A stretch of 15,609 nt of DNA from DATAQC01 sp039649175 (GCA_039649175.1 JBBWZS010000050.1:1-15609); one strand, 5' to 3'. Positions 1 through 9,156 are shown, numbered from the stretch's first letter. Notes: generated by a model not told the origin, from the letters alone. Translations and numbers: made by a program.

Positions 1-2414
<2,414 letters not shown>

Positions 2415-2463
2415 GCGCAGGATCACCGACAGTGCCCGCATTGGATGCTTGACTGATTGACAC

Positions 2464-4368
2464 ATGGCACGCCGCCCCGTCGTCGTAGACGGCTCGAACC
2501 TGGCCACCGAAGGCCGATCACTACCCAGCCTGGCCCAACTCGACGAGGCGGTCCGGGCATGGCTGGCTGAGAACCCCGACGACGAGGTCATCGTCGTCGT
2601 GGACGCGTCGTTCAGCTACCGGATCGACGAGTCGGAGCGCAAGATGTTCGAGGAGGCCGAGGACGCGGGTGAGGTCGTGTCCCCGCCCGCCGGCGCCGTC
2701 GGGCGGGGCGACGGTTTCCTGTTGCGCATCGCCGACCGCGTCGACGCCGCCGTGCTGTCCAACGACTCGTTCCAGGAGTTCCACGGCGAGTACAAGTGGT
2801 TGTTCGACTCGGGTCGCCTCCTCGGCGGCAAGCCCGTCCCCAACGTGGGCTGGATCTTCACCCCCCGCACGCCGGTGCGGGGGCCCAAGAGCCGCATGGC
2901 CGTGCGGGACGCCCAACGGGCCACCAAGGGCCCCCGCAGCGCGCCGGTCGTCAAGGCCATCGCCCAGGCGACGGCCGAGGCCATCGAGGTACCCCAGCCG
3001 ACCGAGGCCAGGCGGCCCCGCCGCCGGAGCGGGCGCTCGGCCGAGGCGGCCTCGGTCACCTCTCACGACGCGGTCAACGAGCCCCTGCCCTTCGTCACCT
3101 TCATCGCCAACCATCCTCTCGGCACCCGGATCGAGGGGACGGTGGTGAGCTTCACCTCCCACGGCGCCTTCGTCGAGGCCGACGGCGCCCGCTGCTACGT
3201 ACCCGTCGTCGGTCTGGGCGACCCGCCGCCCCGCACCGCCAAGGCCGTGCTCAAGGCAGGCGAGGTCCGTACCTTCGTCGTGCAGGCCCTCGACCCACCC
3301 CGCCGGGGGATCGAGCTGGCCCTGCCCGAGGTGGCGCGAGTGGCCGGAGCGCCCACCGACGAGACGGTCGAGGCCGACAGCGCCTCCAATGCCACCCGGC
3401 GATCCGCACCGCAGCGGTCGGTCGCCGGCATCCCGCCGCCGCCACGCGGGCGCAGGTCACCGATCACCGGCGCCGCCCGGACCCGCGGCGGCGGCGGCTC
3501 AGCCGATGACATCGCGCCCGAGGAGCCTGTGGGGGCCGACCACCCCGACGCGTCGGCCGCCGAGCTCGACACCATGGTGCCCATCGCCGCCGATGAAGCG
3601 GTGCCCAAGCCGGCACGATCGCCCCGGCGCCGCCGCTCGGCTGCCGCAGCGGTGACGGCCGAACCCGCCCCGCCGGCCGCCGAGGCAGACGCCGACGCCG
3701 ACGCCGGCCCCGCTCCCCGGGCCCGCCGGTCCACCAGGAAGGCCACCGCGGCTGCGATTGCGACACCGGCCGGCGACGCCGCAGCAACCGCGCCCGAGAC
3801 CACTGCCCGTCGCACCCGCAGGGCCACCAGGAAGTCGGCAGCGGTCGAGGCCGACTCACTGCCTCCGGTCGACGCCGGCACCCTGTTGGACGTGACGACC
3901 GAGAAGGCGCCCGCCCGGACGGCGCGAGCCAGGAAGCGGGCAGCCGGTCCCGCCGGTGTCGACTTGCCCACCGTCGGCGCGGGTGAGCCCGCCGCCGAGG
4001 CCGCCGCCGGCGGCGACCGCACCGGGCGCAGAGCTCCGGCCAAGAAGGCGCCGGCCACCAAGTCGGCGCCCGACAAAGCGGCGGCTACCAAGGCCACTCC
4101 CAAGAAGGCTCCGGCCAAGAAGGGCATCGCCAAGAACGCTCCGGCCAAGAAGGCGCCGGCCAAGAAGGCGGCGGCCAAGAAGGCTCCGGCCAAGAAGGCG
4201 GCGGCCAAGAGGTCGGTGGCGACCGCAGATGCTGCGGACGTCGAGTCGGCTCCCGCTCCTCGGGCGCCACGATCCCGGGCCACCAAGGCTGCGAGCGACC
4301 CGGGCGGTGAGCCCGCGGCGGCCGACACACCCACACCCGCCAGGCGGAGCCGCCGGCGCGCCACCTAA
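2464..4368 (+). CDS. PIN/NYN-domain (Zc3h12a-like) ribonuclease with S1-like domain and histone-H1-like basic tail
   Basis: The protein has 634 residues. Residues 1-145 look like a PIN-like NYN nuclease of the Zc3h12a type. It opens VVVDGSNLA, and the four acidic positions expected of a metal-dependent active site are D9, D47 (VVVDASF), D83 (GRGDGFLL) and D101 (SNDSFQEF). Residues about 207-289 (GTRIEGTVVSFTSHGAFVEA onward) look like an S1/OB RNA-binding fold. From about 290 the chain is Ala/Arg/Pro-rich and probably disordered, ending in lysine-rich pentapeptides at 524-583. The likely role, by inference, is RNA cleavage or processing with the tail tethering to nucleic acid; substrate unknown. 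The ATG at 2464 is chosen because the nuclease strand begins immediately after it; no Shine-Dalgarno sequence precedes it. It lies 49 bp after kgd. Domain calls are by eye: NYN fairly sure, S1 likely. Confidence 0.85.
   Translation: MARRPVVVDGSNLATEGRSLPSLAQLDEAVRAWLAENPDDEVIVVVDASFSYRIDESERKMFEEAEDAGEVVSPPAGAVGRGDGFLLRIADRVDAAVLSNDSFQEFHGEYKWLFDSGRLLGGKPVPNVGWIFTPRTPVRGPKSRMAVRDAQRATKGPRSAPVVKAIAQATAEAIEVPQPTEARRPRRRSGRSAEAASVTSHDAVNEPLPFVTFIANHPLGTRIEGTVVSFTSHGAFVEADGARCYVPVVGLGDPPPRTAKAVLKAGEVRTFVVQALDPPRRGIELALPEVARVAGAPTDETVEADSASNATRRSAPQRSVAGIPPPPRGRRSPITGAARTRGGGGSADDIAPEEPVGADHPDASAAELDTMVPIAADEAVPKPARSPRRRRSAAAAVTAEPAPPAAEADADADAGPAPRARRSTRKATAAAIATPAGDAAATAPETTARRTRRATRKSAAVEADSLPPVDAGTLLDVTTEKAPARTARARKRAAGPAGVDLPTVGAGEPAAEAAAGGDRTGRRAPAKKAPATKSAPDKAAATKATPKKAPAKKGIAKNAPAKKAPAKKAAAKKAPAKKAAAKRSVATADAADVESAPAPRAPRSRATKAASDPGGEPAAADTPTPARRSRRRAT
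4033..4212 (+). repeat. Twelve tandem 15-bp units encoding A-(P/A)-A-K-K pentapeptides
   Basis: Twelve in-frame 15-bp units encode residues 524-583 of the NYN/S1 protein. The commonest unit reads GCT CCG GCC AAG AAG. The last seven units (4108-4212) are the most regular; units 2-5 and 7 have diverged. Third-position changes between GCT/GCG and CCG/GCG show that the array is old enough to have drifted. Such A/P/K repeats are typical of bacterial H1-like tails that bind DNA or RNA through charge. Confidence 0.9.
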
Positions 4369-4370
4369 GG

Positions 4371-4383
4371 CGCCCTCCGGGCG
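4371..4383 (+). terminator. Small GC hairpin just after the NYN/S1 gene
   Basis: CGCCC-TCC-GGGCG forms a perfect 5-bp stem with a 3-nt loop, starting 3 nt after the TAA stop. No T-run follows, so it would be a weak or non-canonical terminator at best. It sits upstream of the xth -10-like box. Confidence 0.3.
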
Positions 4384-4399
4384 ACGGGCCGGGAAAGCC

Positions 4400-4405
4400 T
4401 ACGCT
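4400..4405 (+). promoter_or_regulatory. -10-like box TACGCT for leaderless xth
   Basis: TACGCT ends 8 nt before the GTG start at 4414, which would place the transcription start at or next to the start codon. No Shine-Dalgarno sequence lies before the GTG and no clear -35 is seen. The same layout recurs at four other genes in this window. Confidence 0.5.
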
Positions 4406-4413
4406 CGGCGGTC

Positions 4414-5220
4414 GTGCGCATCGCTACCTGGAACGTCAACTCGCTGAAGGTTCGCCTCCCGCGCGTCGAGGAGTGGTTGAGCTACGCCCGTCCCGACGTG
4501 CTGTGCATGCAGGAGACCAAGCTGGCCGACAGCGCCTTCCCGTCGATGGCCTTCGCCGCCCTCGGCTACGAGGCCGCCCACTGCGGCCAGGGCCAGTGGA
4601 ACGGCGTCGCCATCCTGTCCCGGGTCGGCCTCGATGACGTGGTCGCCGGGTTCTCCGACCAGCAGGACGGCGAGACCACCGAGGCCCGGCTGCTGTGGGC
4701 GACATGCGGGGGAGTGCGGGTGGCCAGTGTGTACGTGCCCAACGGCCGGTCGGTGGGCAGCGAGCACTACGCGGCGAAGCTGGAGTGGCTCGACCGTCTC
4801 CGCCGCCACGTGGCGTCGACCTGCCGGCCCGACCGTGACCTGGTGATCTGTGGGGACTTCAACGTGGCCCCCGACGACCGCGACGTCTGGGACCCGACGA
4901 AGCTCCATGGCGGCACCCACGTCAGCGCACCGGAGCGCGAGGCGGTGGCCGCCCTCGAGGAATGGGGCCTGGTCGACGTCTTCCGCCGCCGCTATCCCGA
5001 GCCCGGGCTCTACTCCTGGTGGGACTACCGGGCCGGTGACTTCCACCAGGGCCGGGGTCTGCGCATCGACCTCGTCCTGGCCACGCCTTCCCTGGCCGAC
5101 CGGTTGTCGTTCGCCCTCATCGATCGCTTCGCCCGCAAGGGCAAGCTCCCCTCCGACCACGCCCCGCTGCTGTGTGATTTCGAGGACCCGGTGCCCGGGA
5201 CGGCGGCCGCCGCGGGCTGA
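4414..5220 (+). CDS. xth: Exodeoxyribonuclease III (AP endonuclease, ExoIII/Xth family)
   Basis: This is a 268-residue Mg-dependent endonuclease/exonuclease/phosphatase-fold enzyme that cuts DNA at abasic sites in base-excision repair and trims 3' ends. The ordered family motifs are all present: RIATWNVNSLKVRLP with N7, MQETK with E34, YVPNG with Y107, ICGDFNVAPDDRDVWDP with D148 and N150, YSWWDYRAGDFHQGRGLRID (D219), and SDHAPL (D248-H249). Length is normal for the family. The start is GTG at 4414, immediately before the first core strand; the TACGCT box 8 nt upstream suggests a leaderless transcript. It is convergent with the lipoprotein gene, their stop codons being directly adjacent at 5218-5223. 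The catalytic set is complete and the function is secure. Confidence 0.96.
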   Translation: MRIATWNVNSLKVRLPRVEEWLSYARPDVLCMQETKLADSAFPSMAFAALGYEAAHCGQGQWNGVAILSRVGLDDVVAGFSDQQDGETTEARLLWATCGGVRVASVYVPNGRSVGSEHYAAKLEWLDRLRRHVASTCRPDRDLVICGDFNVAPDDRDVWDPTKLHGGTHVSAPEREAVAALEEWGLVDVFRRRYPEPGLYSWWDYRAGDFHQGRGLRIDLVLATPSLADRLSFALIDRFARKGKLPSDHAPLLCDFEDPVPGTAAAAG

Positions 5221-5227
5221 TCAGCCC
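5214..5227. terminator. Perfect palindrome formed by two abutting convergent stop codons
   Basis: GGGCTGATCAGCCC is a 14-bp perfect palindrome. Its centre is the TGA of xth directly followed by the reverse-strand TGA of the lipoprotein gene. As RNA it would give at most a 4-5 bp stem on either strand, without a T-run. A bidirectional termination or pausing role is possible but weakly supported. Confidence 0.3.
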
Positions 5228-5691
5228 AGCGAGGAGATCTTCCAGTCGCTGCCGATCTTCTCCAGGGTCAGAGGCTTGGGGCTGCTGTTCCGGAACAGGC
5301 CCACCTCGCCGCCCGCCTTCAGCTCGATGTCGTTGTCGGCCACGGTGGCAGTGGTGCCGGTGATCGTCACCCGTTTCACCTTGGTGGTCTTGAGCGACTT
5401 CTTGTCGTCGGAGGTGAGGACCTTGTTGAACGTCTTGATGGCATCGACGCACGACGAGGGCGGCCGCAGCAGGAAGGCGGCGGTGCTCAGCTCCTTCACG
5501 CCGTTGTCGGTGAGGAGGGCGCAGGCGGCGTCGGCCTTGTTGTCGCCCACGGCCCCGAAGAAGCTGGCCACGGTGGACTTGACGTTGTCGGCGTCGGACT
5601 TCGATCCTCCGCAGGCGGTGGTCACGGTCACGACGGCGAGCAACCCGGCGGCCACGCTGGTGAGCCGGGTTCGGAGAGGTGCCGGTTTCAT
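5221..5691 (-). CDS. Small secreted lipoprotein, NTF2/DUF4878-like
   Basis: The protein has 156 residues and a typical lipoprotein signal: MKPAPLRTRL, a hydrophobic stretch (about 12-23), then VTTACGGS, with C27 as the probable lipidated cysteine. The -3 residue is Thr, so the lipobox is slightly off consensus. The mature part (DNVKSTVASFFGAVGDNKADAACALL ... WKISSL) has the layout of small actinobacterial exported proteins with an NTF2-like fold. Two further cysteines (in DAACALL and SSCVDAI) could form a disulfide. No enzymatic residues are recognisable, so the function is unknown. It is the last gene of a leftward run after the sigma-region-4 gene (57-nt gap). No Shine-Dalgarno sequence is visible; TAGGCA lies 8 nt before the ATG. 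Confidence 0.85.
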   Translation of the reverse strand: MKPAPLRTRLTSVAAGLLAVVTVTTACGGSKSDADNVKSTVASFFGAVGDNKADAACALLTDNGVKELSTAAFLLRPPSSCVDAIKTFNKVLTSDDKKSLKTTKVKRVTITGTTATVADNDIELKAGGEVGLFRNSSPKPLTLEKIGSDWKISSLG

Positions 5692-5747
5692 GGCCGTTTG
5701 CCTACCACGCGGCGGGCGATCCCACCCGTGCGGCGGGCGAACGGGAG

Positions 5748-6050
5748 CTATTCCACGAGGAGCTGCAGCCGCAGCTTGGCCAGCCCGCCGGCCAGGGCGT
5801 CACGCACGGCGGCGTGGGTGAGGCCGAGGTCGACGTGCAGCTCCTTCATGGTTCGTGGAGGCGACCCGTCGAGGCCGTAGTGGGAGGTCACGACCTGCAA
5901 CTCGAGGGGCTCGAGTTGATCGAAAAGGTGAGGCGGGGCGGCGCGCAGGACGAGGAGGTCTTCGTCGAAGGCTTCGTCGGTGGAAGCCTGCTCACCCTCC
6001 ACGTCGGGGTACGGCCACCCGTCCTCGCTGGGCCACAGGTAAGAGCTCAT
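5748..6050 (-). CDS. Stand-alone sigma-70 region 4-like helix-turn-helix protein
   Basis: The protein has 100 residues. Residues about 40-96 (PPHLFDQLEPLELQVVTSHY, then GLDGSPPRTMKELHVDLGLT and HAAVRDALAGGLAKLR) match the pattern of sigma-70 region 4: a leading helix, a HYGLDG turn, a TMKEL helix, and a recognition helix ending in LAKLR as in primary sigma factors. Regions 2 and 3 are absent. The first 35 residues are acidic and rich in Trp, Tyr and Pro. It cannot be a complete sigma factor; it may bind RNA polymerase or DNA as a co-regulator (inference). The ATG at 6050 is the only in-frame start giving the whole domain. It lies 60 bp after uvrD2-like and 57 bp before the lipoprotein gene, so the three may be co-transcribed, though a separate promoter candidate lies in the gap. 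Confidence 0.8.
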   Translation of the reverse strand: MSSYLWPSEDGWPYPDVEGEQASTDEAFDEDLLVLRAAPPHLFDQLEPLELQVVTSHYGLDGSPPRTMKELHVDLGLTHAAVRDALAGGLAKLRLQLLVE

Positions 6051-6062
6051 GCCTAGTTGTCG

Positions 6063-6084
6063 CGCCGATCGCGATTGGCGTCAA
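6063..6084 (-). promoter_or_regulatory. Candidate promoter with overlapping palindrome upstream of the sigma-4-like gene
   Basis: On the minus strand, TTGACG (6084-6079) is a good -35 match. After an 18-nt spacer comes a weak ACAACT near the start codon. The spacer and -35 edge hold the near-perfect 18-bp palindrome CGCCGATCGCGATTGGCG (6063-6080; one mismatched pair). Such a palindrome would suit a dimeric repressor. The -10 is poor, so the promoter is tentative. Confidence 0.35.
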
Positions 6085-6110
6085 CGCTGTTCTCGGCCCG
6101 GAGGCGCGCC

Positions 6111-8327
6111 TCAGGCGGCGCCCGCGTTGGCCACCACCGCCAAGAGGGCCTCGCCGTAGCGCTCGGCCTTCACCGGCCCCACGCCCGGCAGGGCGAGGAG
6201 TGCGTGACGGTCACCGGGGCGGGCCTCGGCCACCACCGCCAGGGTCGCGTCGTGCAACACGACGAAGGCGGGCACGCCCGCCGCCCGGGCGGCACCCGCT
6301 CGCCACGACCGAAGGGCGGCGAGCATGGCGGGGTCGGCCCGCTCGCCCACCTCGACGCAACCAGCTGCCCGCGTCCGGGTCCCGGAACCGCCCCGCGTCC
6401 GGGCACTGTCTCCTCGGGATCGGGGCCCGTCGGTGAGCCCGCGCACGTGGGCGCGACTGCGGTCGAGGTGCTCGCGCCAGTCGGGGCCGGCGGCCGCCGT
6501 CGAGGCGGACCCGGCCAGGGAGTCCACCACTGCCTCGACGGTGGCCAGCCAGGGAGACGCCGACCGGGCCATGGTGTGGGCACCGAAGCGCCGTCGTTCG
6601 GCCCACGAGCAGTGCAGCTCGCGTTGGGCCCGGGTGAGCGCCACGTACAGCAGGCGGCGTTCCTCGGCCCGCGCCTCGGGCGTGGTGGCCCGCCCCACCG
6701 GCACCAGGCCCTGTTCGAGGCCGGTCAGGAACACCACCGGCCATTCGAGGCCCTTGGCAGCGTGAAAGGTGGACAATGTGACGGCGTCTCCGCTGCCGTC
6801 GGGGTTGTCGCCCCGCAGGGCGGCGGTGAGCCAGGTGAGGAAGCCGGCGACGGGCGCTCTCGGGTCGAGGGCGAGCTGCTCGCCCATCATGCGCACCAGC
6901 TCCTGCAGTGACGCCTGGCGTTCGGCCGCCGCCCCGGGGCCGGCGCCGGTCGCTCCGGTCTCGACCACGGTGTCGGACACCGCCTCGGCGTCGGCCATCT
7001 CTGCGTCGCCACCGGCGGAGGCGTCCGCGCCCGACGGATCGGCCGCCCGGGCGGCCAGTCGTACGTCGGCGATGGCCGCCGCCAGGGGGCTACCGGGCGG
7101 GCGGCGGCGAAGGTCGGCCACCACCTCGGCCACCTCGGGACGGGCCAGGAAGGACACTGCCCCCCGCAGGCGGCACGGCACGCCGACGGCCCGCAGGGCC
7201 TCCTCGAAGATCACCAGCTGAGCCCGGGTTCGGGCCAGCACGGCCTGCTCCGCCCAGGGCCGGCCCGCCCCGTGGTGGCGGCGCAAGGCACGGGCCACGC
7301 CGGCGGCCTCGTCGGCGTCGGTGGGGAAGGCGACCACGTCGGGCACCGCTCCGGCGGCCAGGGTGGGCCGCAGGTCGAGGGCGCCGGGGGCCCGCCTGGT
7401 GTCGAGCACGGCATTGGCCACAGCCAGGATCTGGGGCGACGAGCGGTAGTTGCTGTCGAGATTGACGACCGTGGCCCCCTCGAGGCGGGCGCTGAAGCCG
7501 GTGAGGTAGGAGGGGTCGGCCCCGTTCCAGGCGTAGATGGCCTGGTCGGGATCGCCGACCACGCAGAGGTCGGGCCGCCCTCCCCGCCAGCCCTCGACCA
7601 GGCGGTGCTGGGCCGGGTTGACGTCCTGGAACTCGTCGACGAAGAGGTGGCGGAACCTCCAGCGCTGGGCGGCGGCGAAGCCGGCATCGGTCTCGAGGGC
7701 CTCGGCGCACAGGATCACGAGGTCGTCGAAGTCGACGAGACGGCGGCGTCGCTTCTCGTCCTCGTACCGGGCGTAGATCGAGGCGATGACACCGGCGGGC
7801 AGGAGCGGCCGACGCCCGGCGGCGACCACGGCCGTCGCGTAGGCGTCAGGGCCGACCATGCGGGCTTTGGCCCACTCGATCTCGCCGGCCACGTCGGCGG
7901 GGGCCACTTCACCGCTGCCCCGCCGGGGCAGAAGGGCGTGCAGGACCCGCACCTTCTGGTCGAGGAGGGTGGGGGCCCGCTCGTCGCGATCGGCCCACAG
8001 ACCCCGCAACTGGGCCCAGGCGGTGGCGTGGAAGGTGCCGGCCGCCACCTGGTCGCGCACGCCGACGGTGACCAGACGGCGGTTGAGCTCGGTGGCGGCG
8101 CGCCGGGTGAAGGTGAGTGCCAGCACGTGGCTGGGCAGCAGGGCCCCGGTGGCCGCCCGGTAGGCGATCCGGCGGGTGAGCACCCGGGTCTTGCCCGAAC
8201 CGGCGCCGGCCAGGATGCACAGCGGTTGGCCCTGGGTGGTGACGGCCTCGCGCTGGGCCGGGTCGAGCCCGTGCAGCAGCGGGTGGTCGCCAGGCGCGCC
8301 TTCGGGCGTCGCACCACTGAAAGACAT
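6111..8327 (-). CDS. uvrD2: UvrD2-like superfamily I DNA helicase with C-terminal HRDC domain
   Basis: This is a 738-residue 3'-5' DNA helicase for repair or replication restart. Motifs in order: Q-motif LDPAQREAV (Q25), Walker A GAGSGKT (41-47), Ia LALTFTRRAATEL, II VDEFQDVNPAQ (230-240), III VVGDPDQAIYAWNG (256-269), IV LDSNYRSSPQIL, V TFHAAKGLEWPVVFL (520-534), VI EERRLLYVALTRAQREL (555-571). An acidic low-complexity insert lies at about 430-470. Residues about 664-733 form an HRDC domain (MLAALRSWRAGAARAAGVPA, then ALLALPGVGPVKAERYG). The zinc-binding tetracysteine module usual between helicase and HRDC in mycobacterial UvrD2 is missing; an Arg/Gly/Ser-rich linker (about 633-656) is there instead. 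The ATG at 8327 is preferred to an in-frame ATG at 8435, because the added 36 residues are Arg-rich and non-conserved and a -10-like box ends 7 nt before 8327. Confidence 0.94.
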   Translation of the reverse strand: MSFSGATPEGAPGDHPLLHGLDPAQREAVTTQGQPLCILAGAGSGKTRVLTRRIAYRAATGALLPSHVLALTFTRRAATELNRRLVTVGVRDQVAAGTFHATAWAQLRGLWADRDERAPTLLDQKVRVLHALLPRRGSGEVAPADVAGEIEWAKARMVGPDAYATAVVAAGRRPLLPAGVIASIYARYEDEKRRRRLVDFDDLVILCAEALETDAGFAAAQRWRFRHLFVDEFQDVNPAQHRLVEGWRGGRPDLCVVGDPDQAIYAWNGADPSYLTGFSARLEGATVVNLDSNYRSSPQILAVANAVLDTRRAPGALDLRPTLAAGAVPDVVAFPTDADEAAGVARALRRHHGAGRPWAEQAVLARTRAQLVIFEEALRAVGVPCRLRGAVSFLARPEVAEVVADLRRRPPGSPLAAAIADVRLAARAADPSGADASAGGDAEMADAEAVSDTVVETGATGAGPGAAAERQASLQELVRMMGEQLALDPRAPVAGFLTWLTAALRGDNPDGSGDAVTLSTFHAAKGLEWPVVFLTGLEQGLVPVGRATTPEARAEERRLLYVALTRAQRELHCSWAERRRFGAHTMARSASPWLATVEAVVDSLAGSASTAAAGPDWREHLDRSRAHVRGLTDGPRSRGDSARTRGGSGTRTRAAGCVEVGERADPAMLAALRSWRAGAARAAGVPAFVVLHDATLAVVAEARPGDRHALLALPGVGPVKAERYGEALLAVVANAGAA

Positions 8328-8334
8328 GGGCTCG

Positions 8335-8340
8335 ACGGTA
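8335..8340 (-). promoter_or_regulatory. -10-like box TACCGT for leaderless uvrD2-like gene
   Basis: Reading leftward, TACCGT is followed by 7 nt and then the ATG at 8327. No Shine-Dalgarno sequence is present. It supports the shorter start of the helicase. Confidence 0.5.
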
Positions 8341-8436
8341 CCGACGGGGTGTGACAGGAGGGTGGATGCCCGCCACTCGGCCCGCCACCGCCACCCTCGG
8401 GCCGCAACCGGGGACCGGACGCGGTTCGGCCCCAAG

Positions 8437-8657
8437 TAGTCTTCGAGCCGAAGCTCTCCGATCTCCTCGGGGCCGGAACCTTACCGGGCCGACCCGATCC
8501 TCCTCAGGCTTCCCGGGGTGGCGACTTGCGTCGCCCTCTCCAAGGGCACCTCATTCGGCTGGGCCGTTCCGGCTGCTGCATTGTGTGCCTGTCGGGCCCT
8601 GCCGTCAAGGGCGAGTTCGAAGATTCTTCGGACGTGGCCCGGACCGGGTGGGACTAG
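8437..8657 (+). ncRNA. Candidate structured RNA in an otherwise gene-free gap
   Basis: Positions 8341-8667 lie between two leftward genes and hold no convincing coding frame. On the plus strand TAGTCT (8437-8442) resembles the -10 boxes used elsewhere here, giving a start near 8449. Downstream are several perfect or near-perfect hairpins: GGCGAC-TTGC-GTCGCC (8520-8535), GCCCT-N7-AGGGC (about 8596-8612), and GTTCGAAG-ATT-CTTCGGAC (8615-8633, one G-U pair). CTTCG-AGC-CGAAG (8441-8453) overlaps the box. I do not recognise it as tmRNA, RNase P RNA, SRP RNA, 6S RNA or a tRNA. The strand is uncertain because the stems also fold on the minus strand. A frame open from 8439 to 8657 has no start codon before a TTG at 8526 and looks weakly coding. 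Confidence 0.3.
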
Positions 8658-8667
8658 ACATCCCCCA

Positions 8668-9075
8668 TTAGGGCCGGAGCTCGACGCGCCCGCCCAGCGC
8701 CTCCCAGACGGCCTCGGTGTGGGTGTAGACGCCGTCGGGCAACGTGGTCAGCCCGTCGATGAGCCACGAGGGCGCGTTGGTCTCCTGCGCGCACGCGACG
8801 AGGGCCGGGCGGTCGGCAGGCCACACCGACGGCCGGAGGTGCACAGCCAGGAGACTGCGAGCCTCCACCTCGTCGTAGTTGAGGACGTCGCCGTCGTTCA
8901 GGCCGCGGTCACCCGCCAGCCGGGCGTCAGGCGTGGGTTCGTCGTCGCCGGCACCCTCCTGGGTGCGGAACTCCTCGGCCCGGGACTCCACCGGGGCTCC
9001 GCGCGTGAGTGAAGTGGTGTCGTGGGCCAGGCTCTCGTCGAGCCGGGATGAGTGCTTGTCGCTTCCACGGGGCAT
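8668..9075 (-). CDS. DUF2795 domain protein
   Basis: The protein has 135 residues and no known enzymatic role. It opens MPRGSDKHSSRLDESLAHDT and continues ESRAEEFRTQEGAGDDEP, the signature start of a widespread actinobacterial family of small acidic proteins. Residues about 70-128 form the DUF2795 helical domain (VEARSLLAVHL, WPADRPALVACAQ, APSWLIDGLTTLPDGVY, EAVWEALGG). The family often pairs the RGSDKH/RAEE front with this domain, so the gene is complete. The ATG at 9075 is chosen because an AAGGAG Shine-Dalgarno sequence lies 6 nt upstream and the family begins there; the frame stays open to 9270 but that part is unconserved and would overlap the divergent HAD gene. No promoter box is clear in the 94-bp divergent region. 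Confidence 0.9.
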   Translation of the reverse strand: MPRGSDKHSSRLDESLAHDTTSLTRGAPVESRAEEFRTQEGAGDDEPTPDARLAGDRGLNDGDVLNYDEVEARSLLAVHLRPSVWPADRPALVACAQETNAPSWLIDGLTTLPDGVYTHTEAVWEALGGRVELRP

Positions 9076-9081
9076 GCCCGA

Positions 9082-9087
9082 CTCCTT
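9082..9087 (-). promoter_or_regulatory. Strong Shine-Dalgarno (AAGGAG) of the DUF2795 gene
   Basis: AAGGAG on the minus strand ends 6 nt before the ATG at 9075. It decides the start over longer in-frame alternatives, and contrasts with the leaderless starts of neighbouring genes. Confidence 0.85.
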
Positions 9088-9156
9088 ACCCAGCGGCGAC
9101 GTTTGCAATCCGACCGCCCCGCGCCCCAGGTCGCGAGTCCTGTCGTACCCCATGGC

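Noticed and set aside
3195..4364. 389-codon open frame antisense to the basic tail
   Set aside because: It is Ala/Gly/Leu repeats that mirror the lysine-rich repeats; no start context and no domain.
7272..8354. 360-codon open frame antisense to the helicase
   Set aside because: It is Gly/Val/Glu-rich with no domain and is a mirror of third-position GC in the helicase gene, which has all its motifs.
6111..8435. 36-residue N-terminal extension of the helicase from ATG 8435
   Set aside because: The extension is Arg/Trp-rich and unlike helicase N-termini; the Q-motif follows normally from ATG 8327, which also has a -10-like box 7 nt upstream.
8605..8640. Possible tRNA T-arm (GAGTTCGAAG) in the gap
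   Set aside because: No acceptor stem, anticodon arm or D-arm can be built around it; the bases are instead part of the 8615-8633 hairpin.
8351..8671. 106-codon plus-strand frame in the gap between uvrD2-like and DUF2795 genes
   Set aside because: Its composition is Arg/Pro/Ser-rich with no family resemblance and no ribosome-binding site. The region is better described as non-coding.
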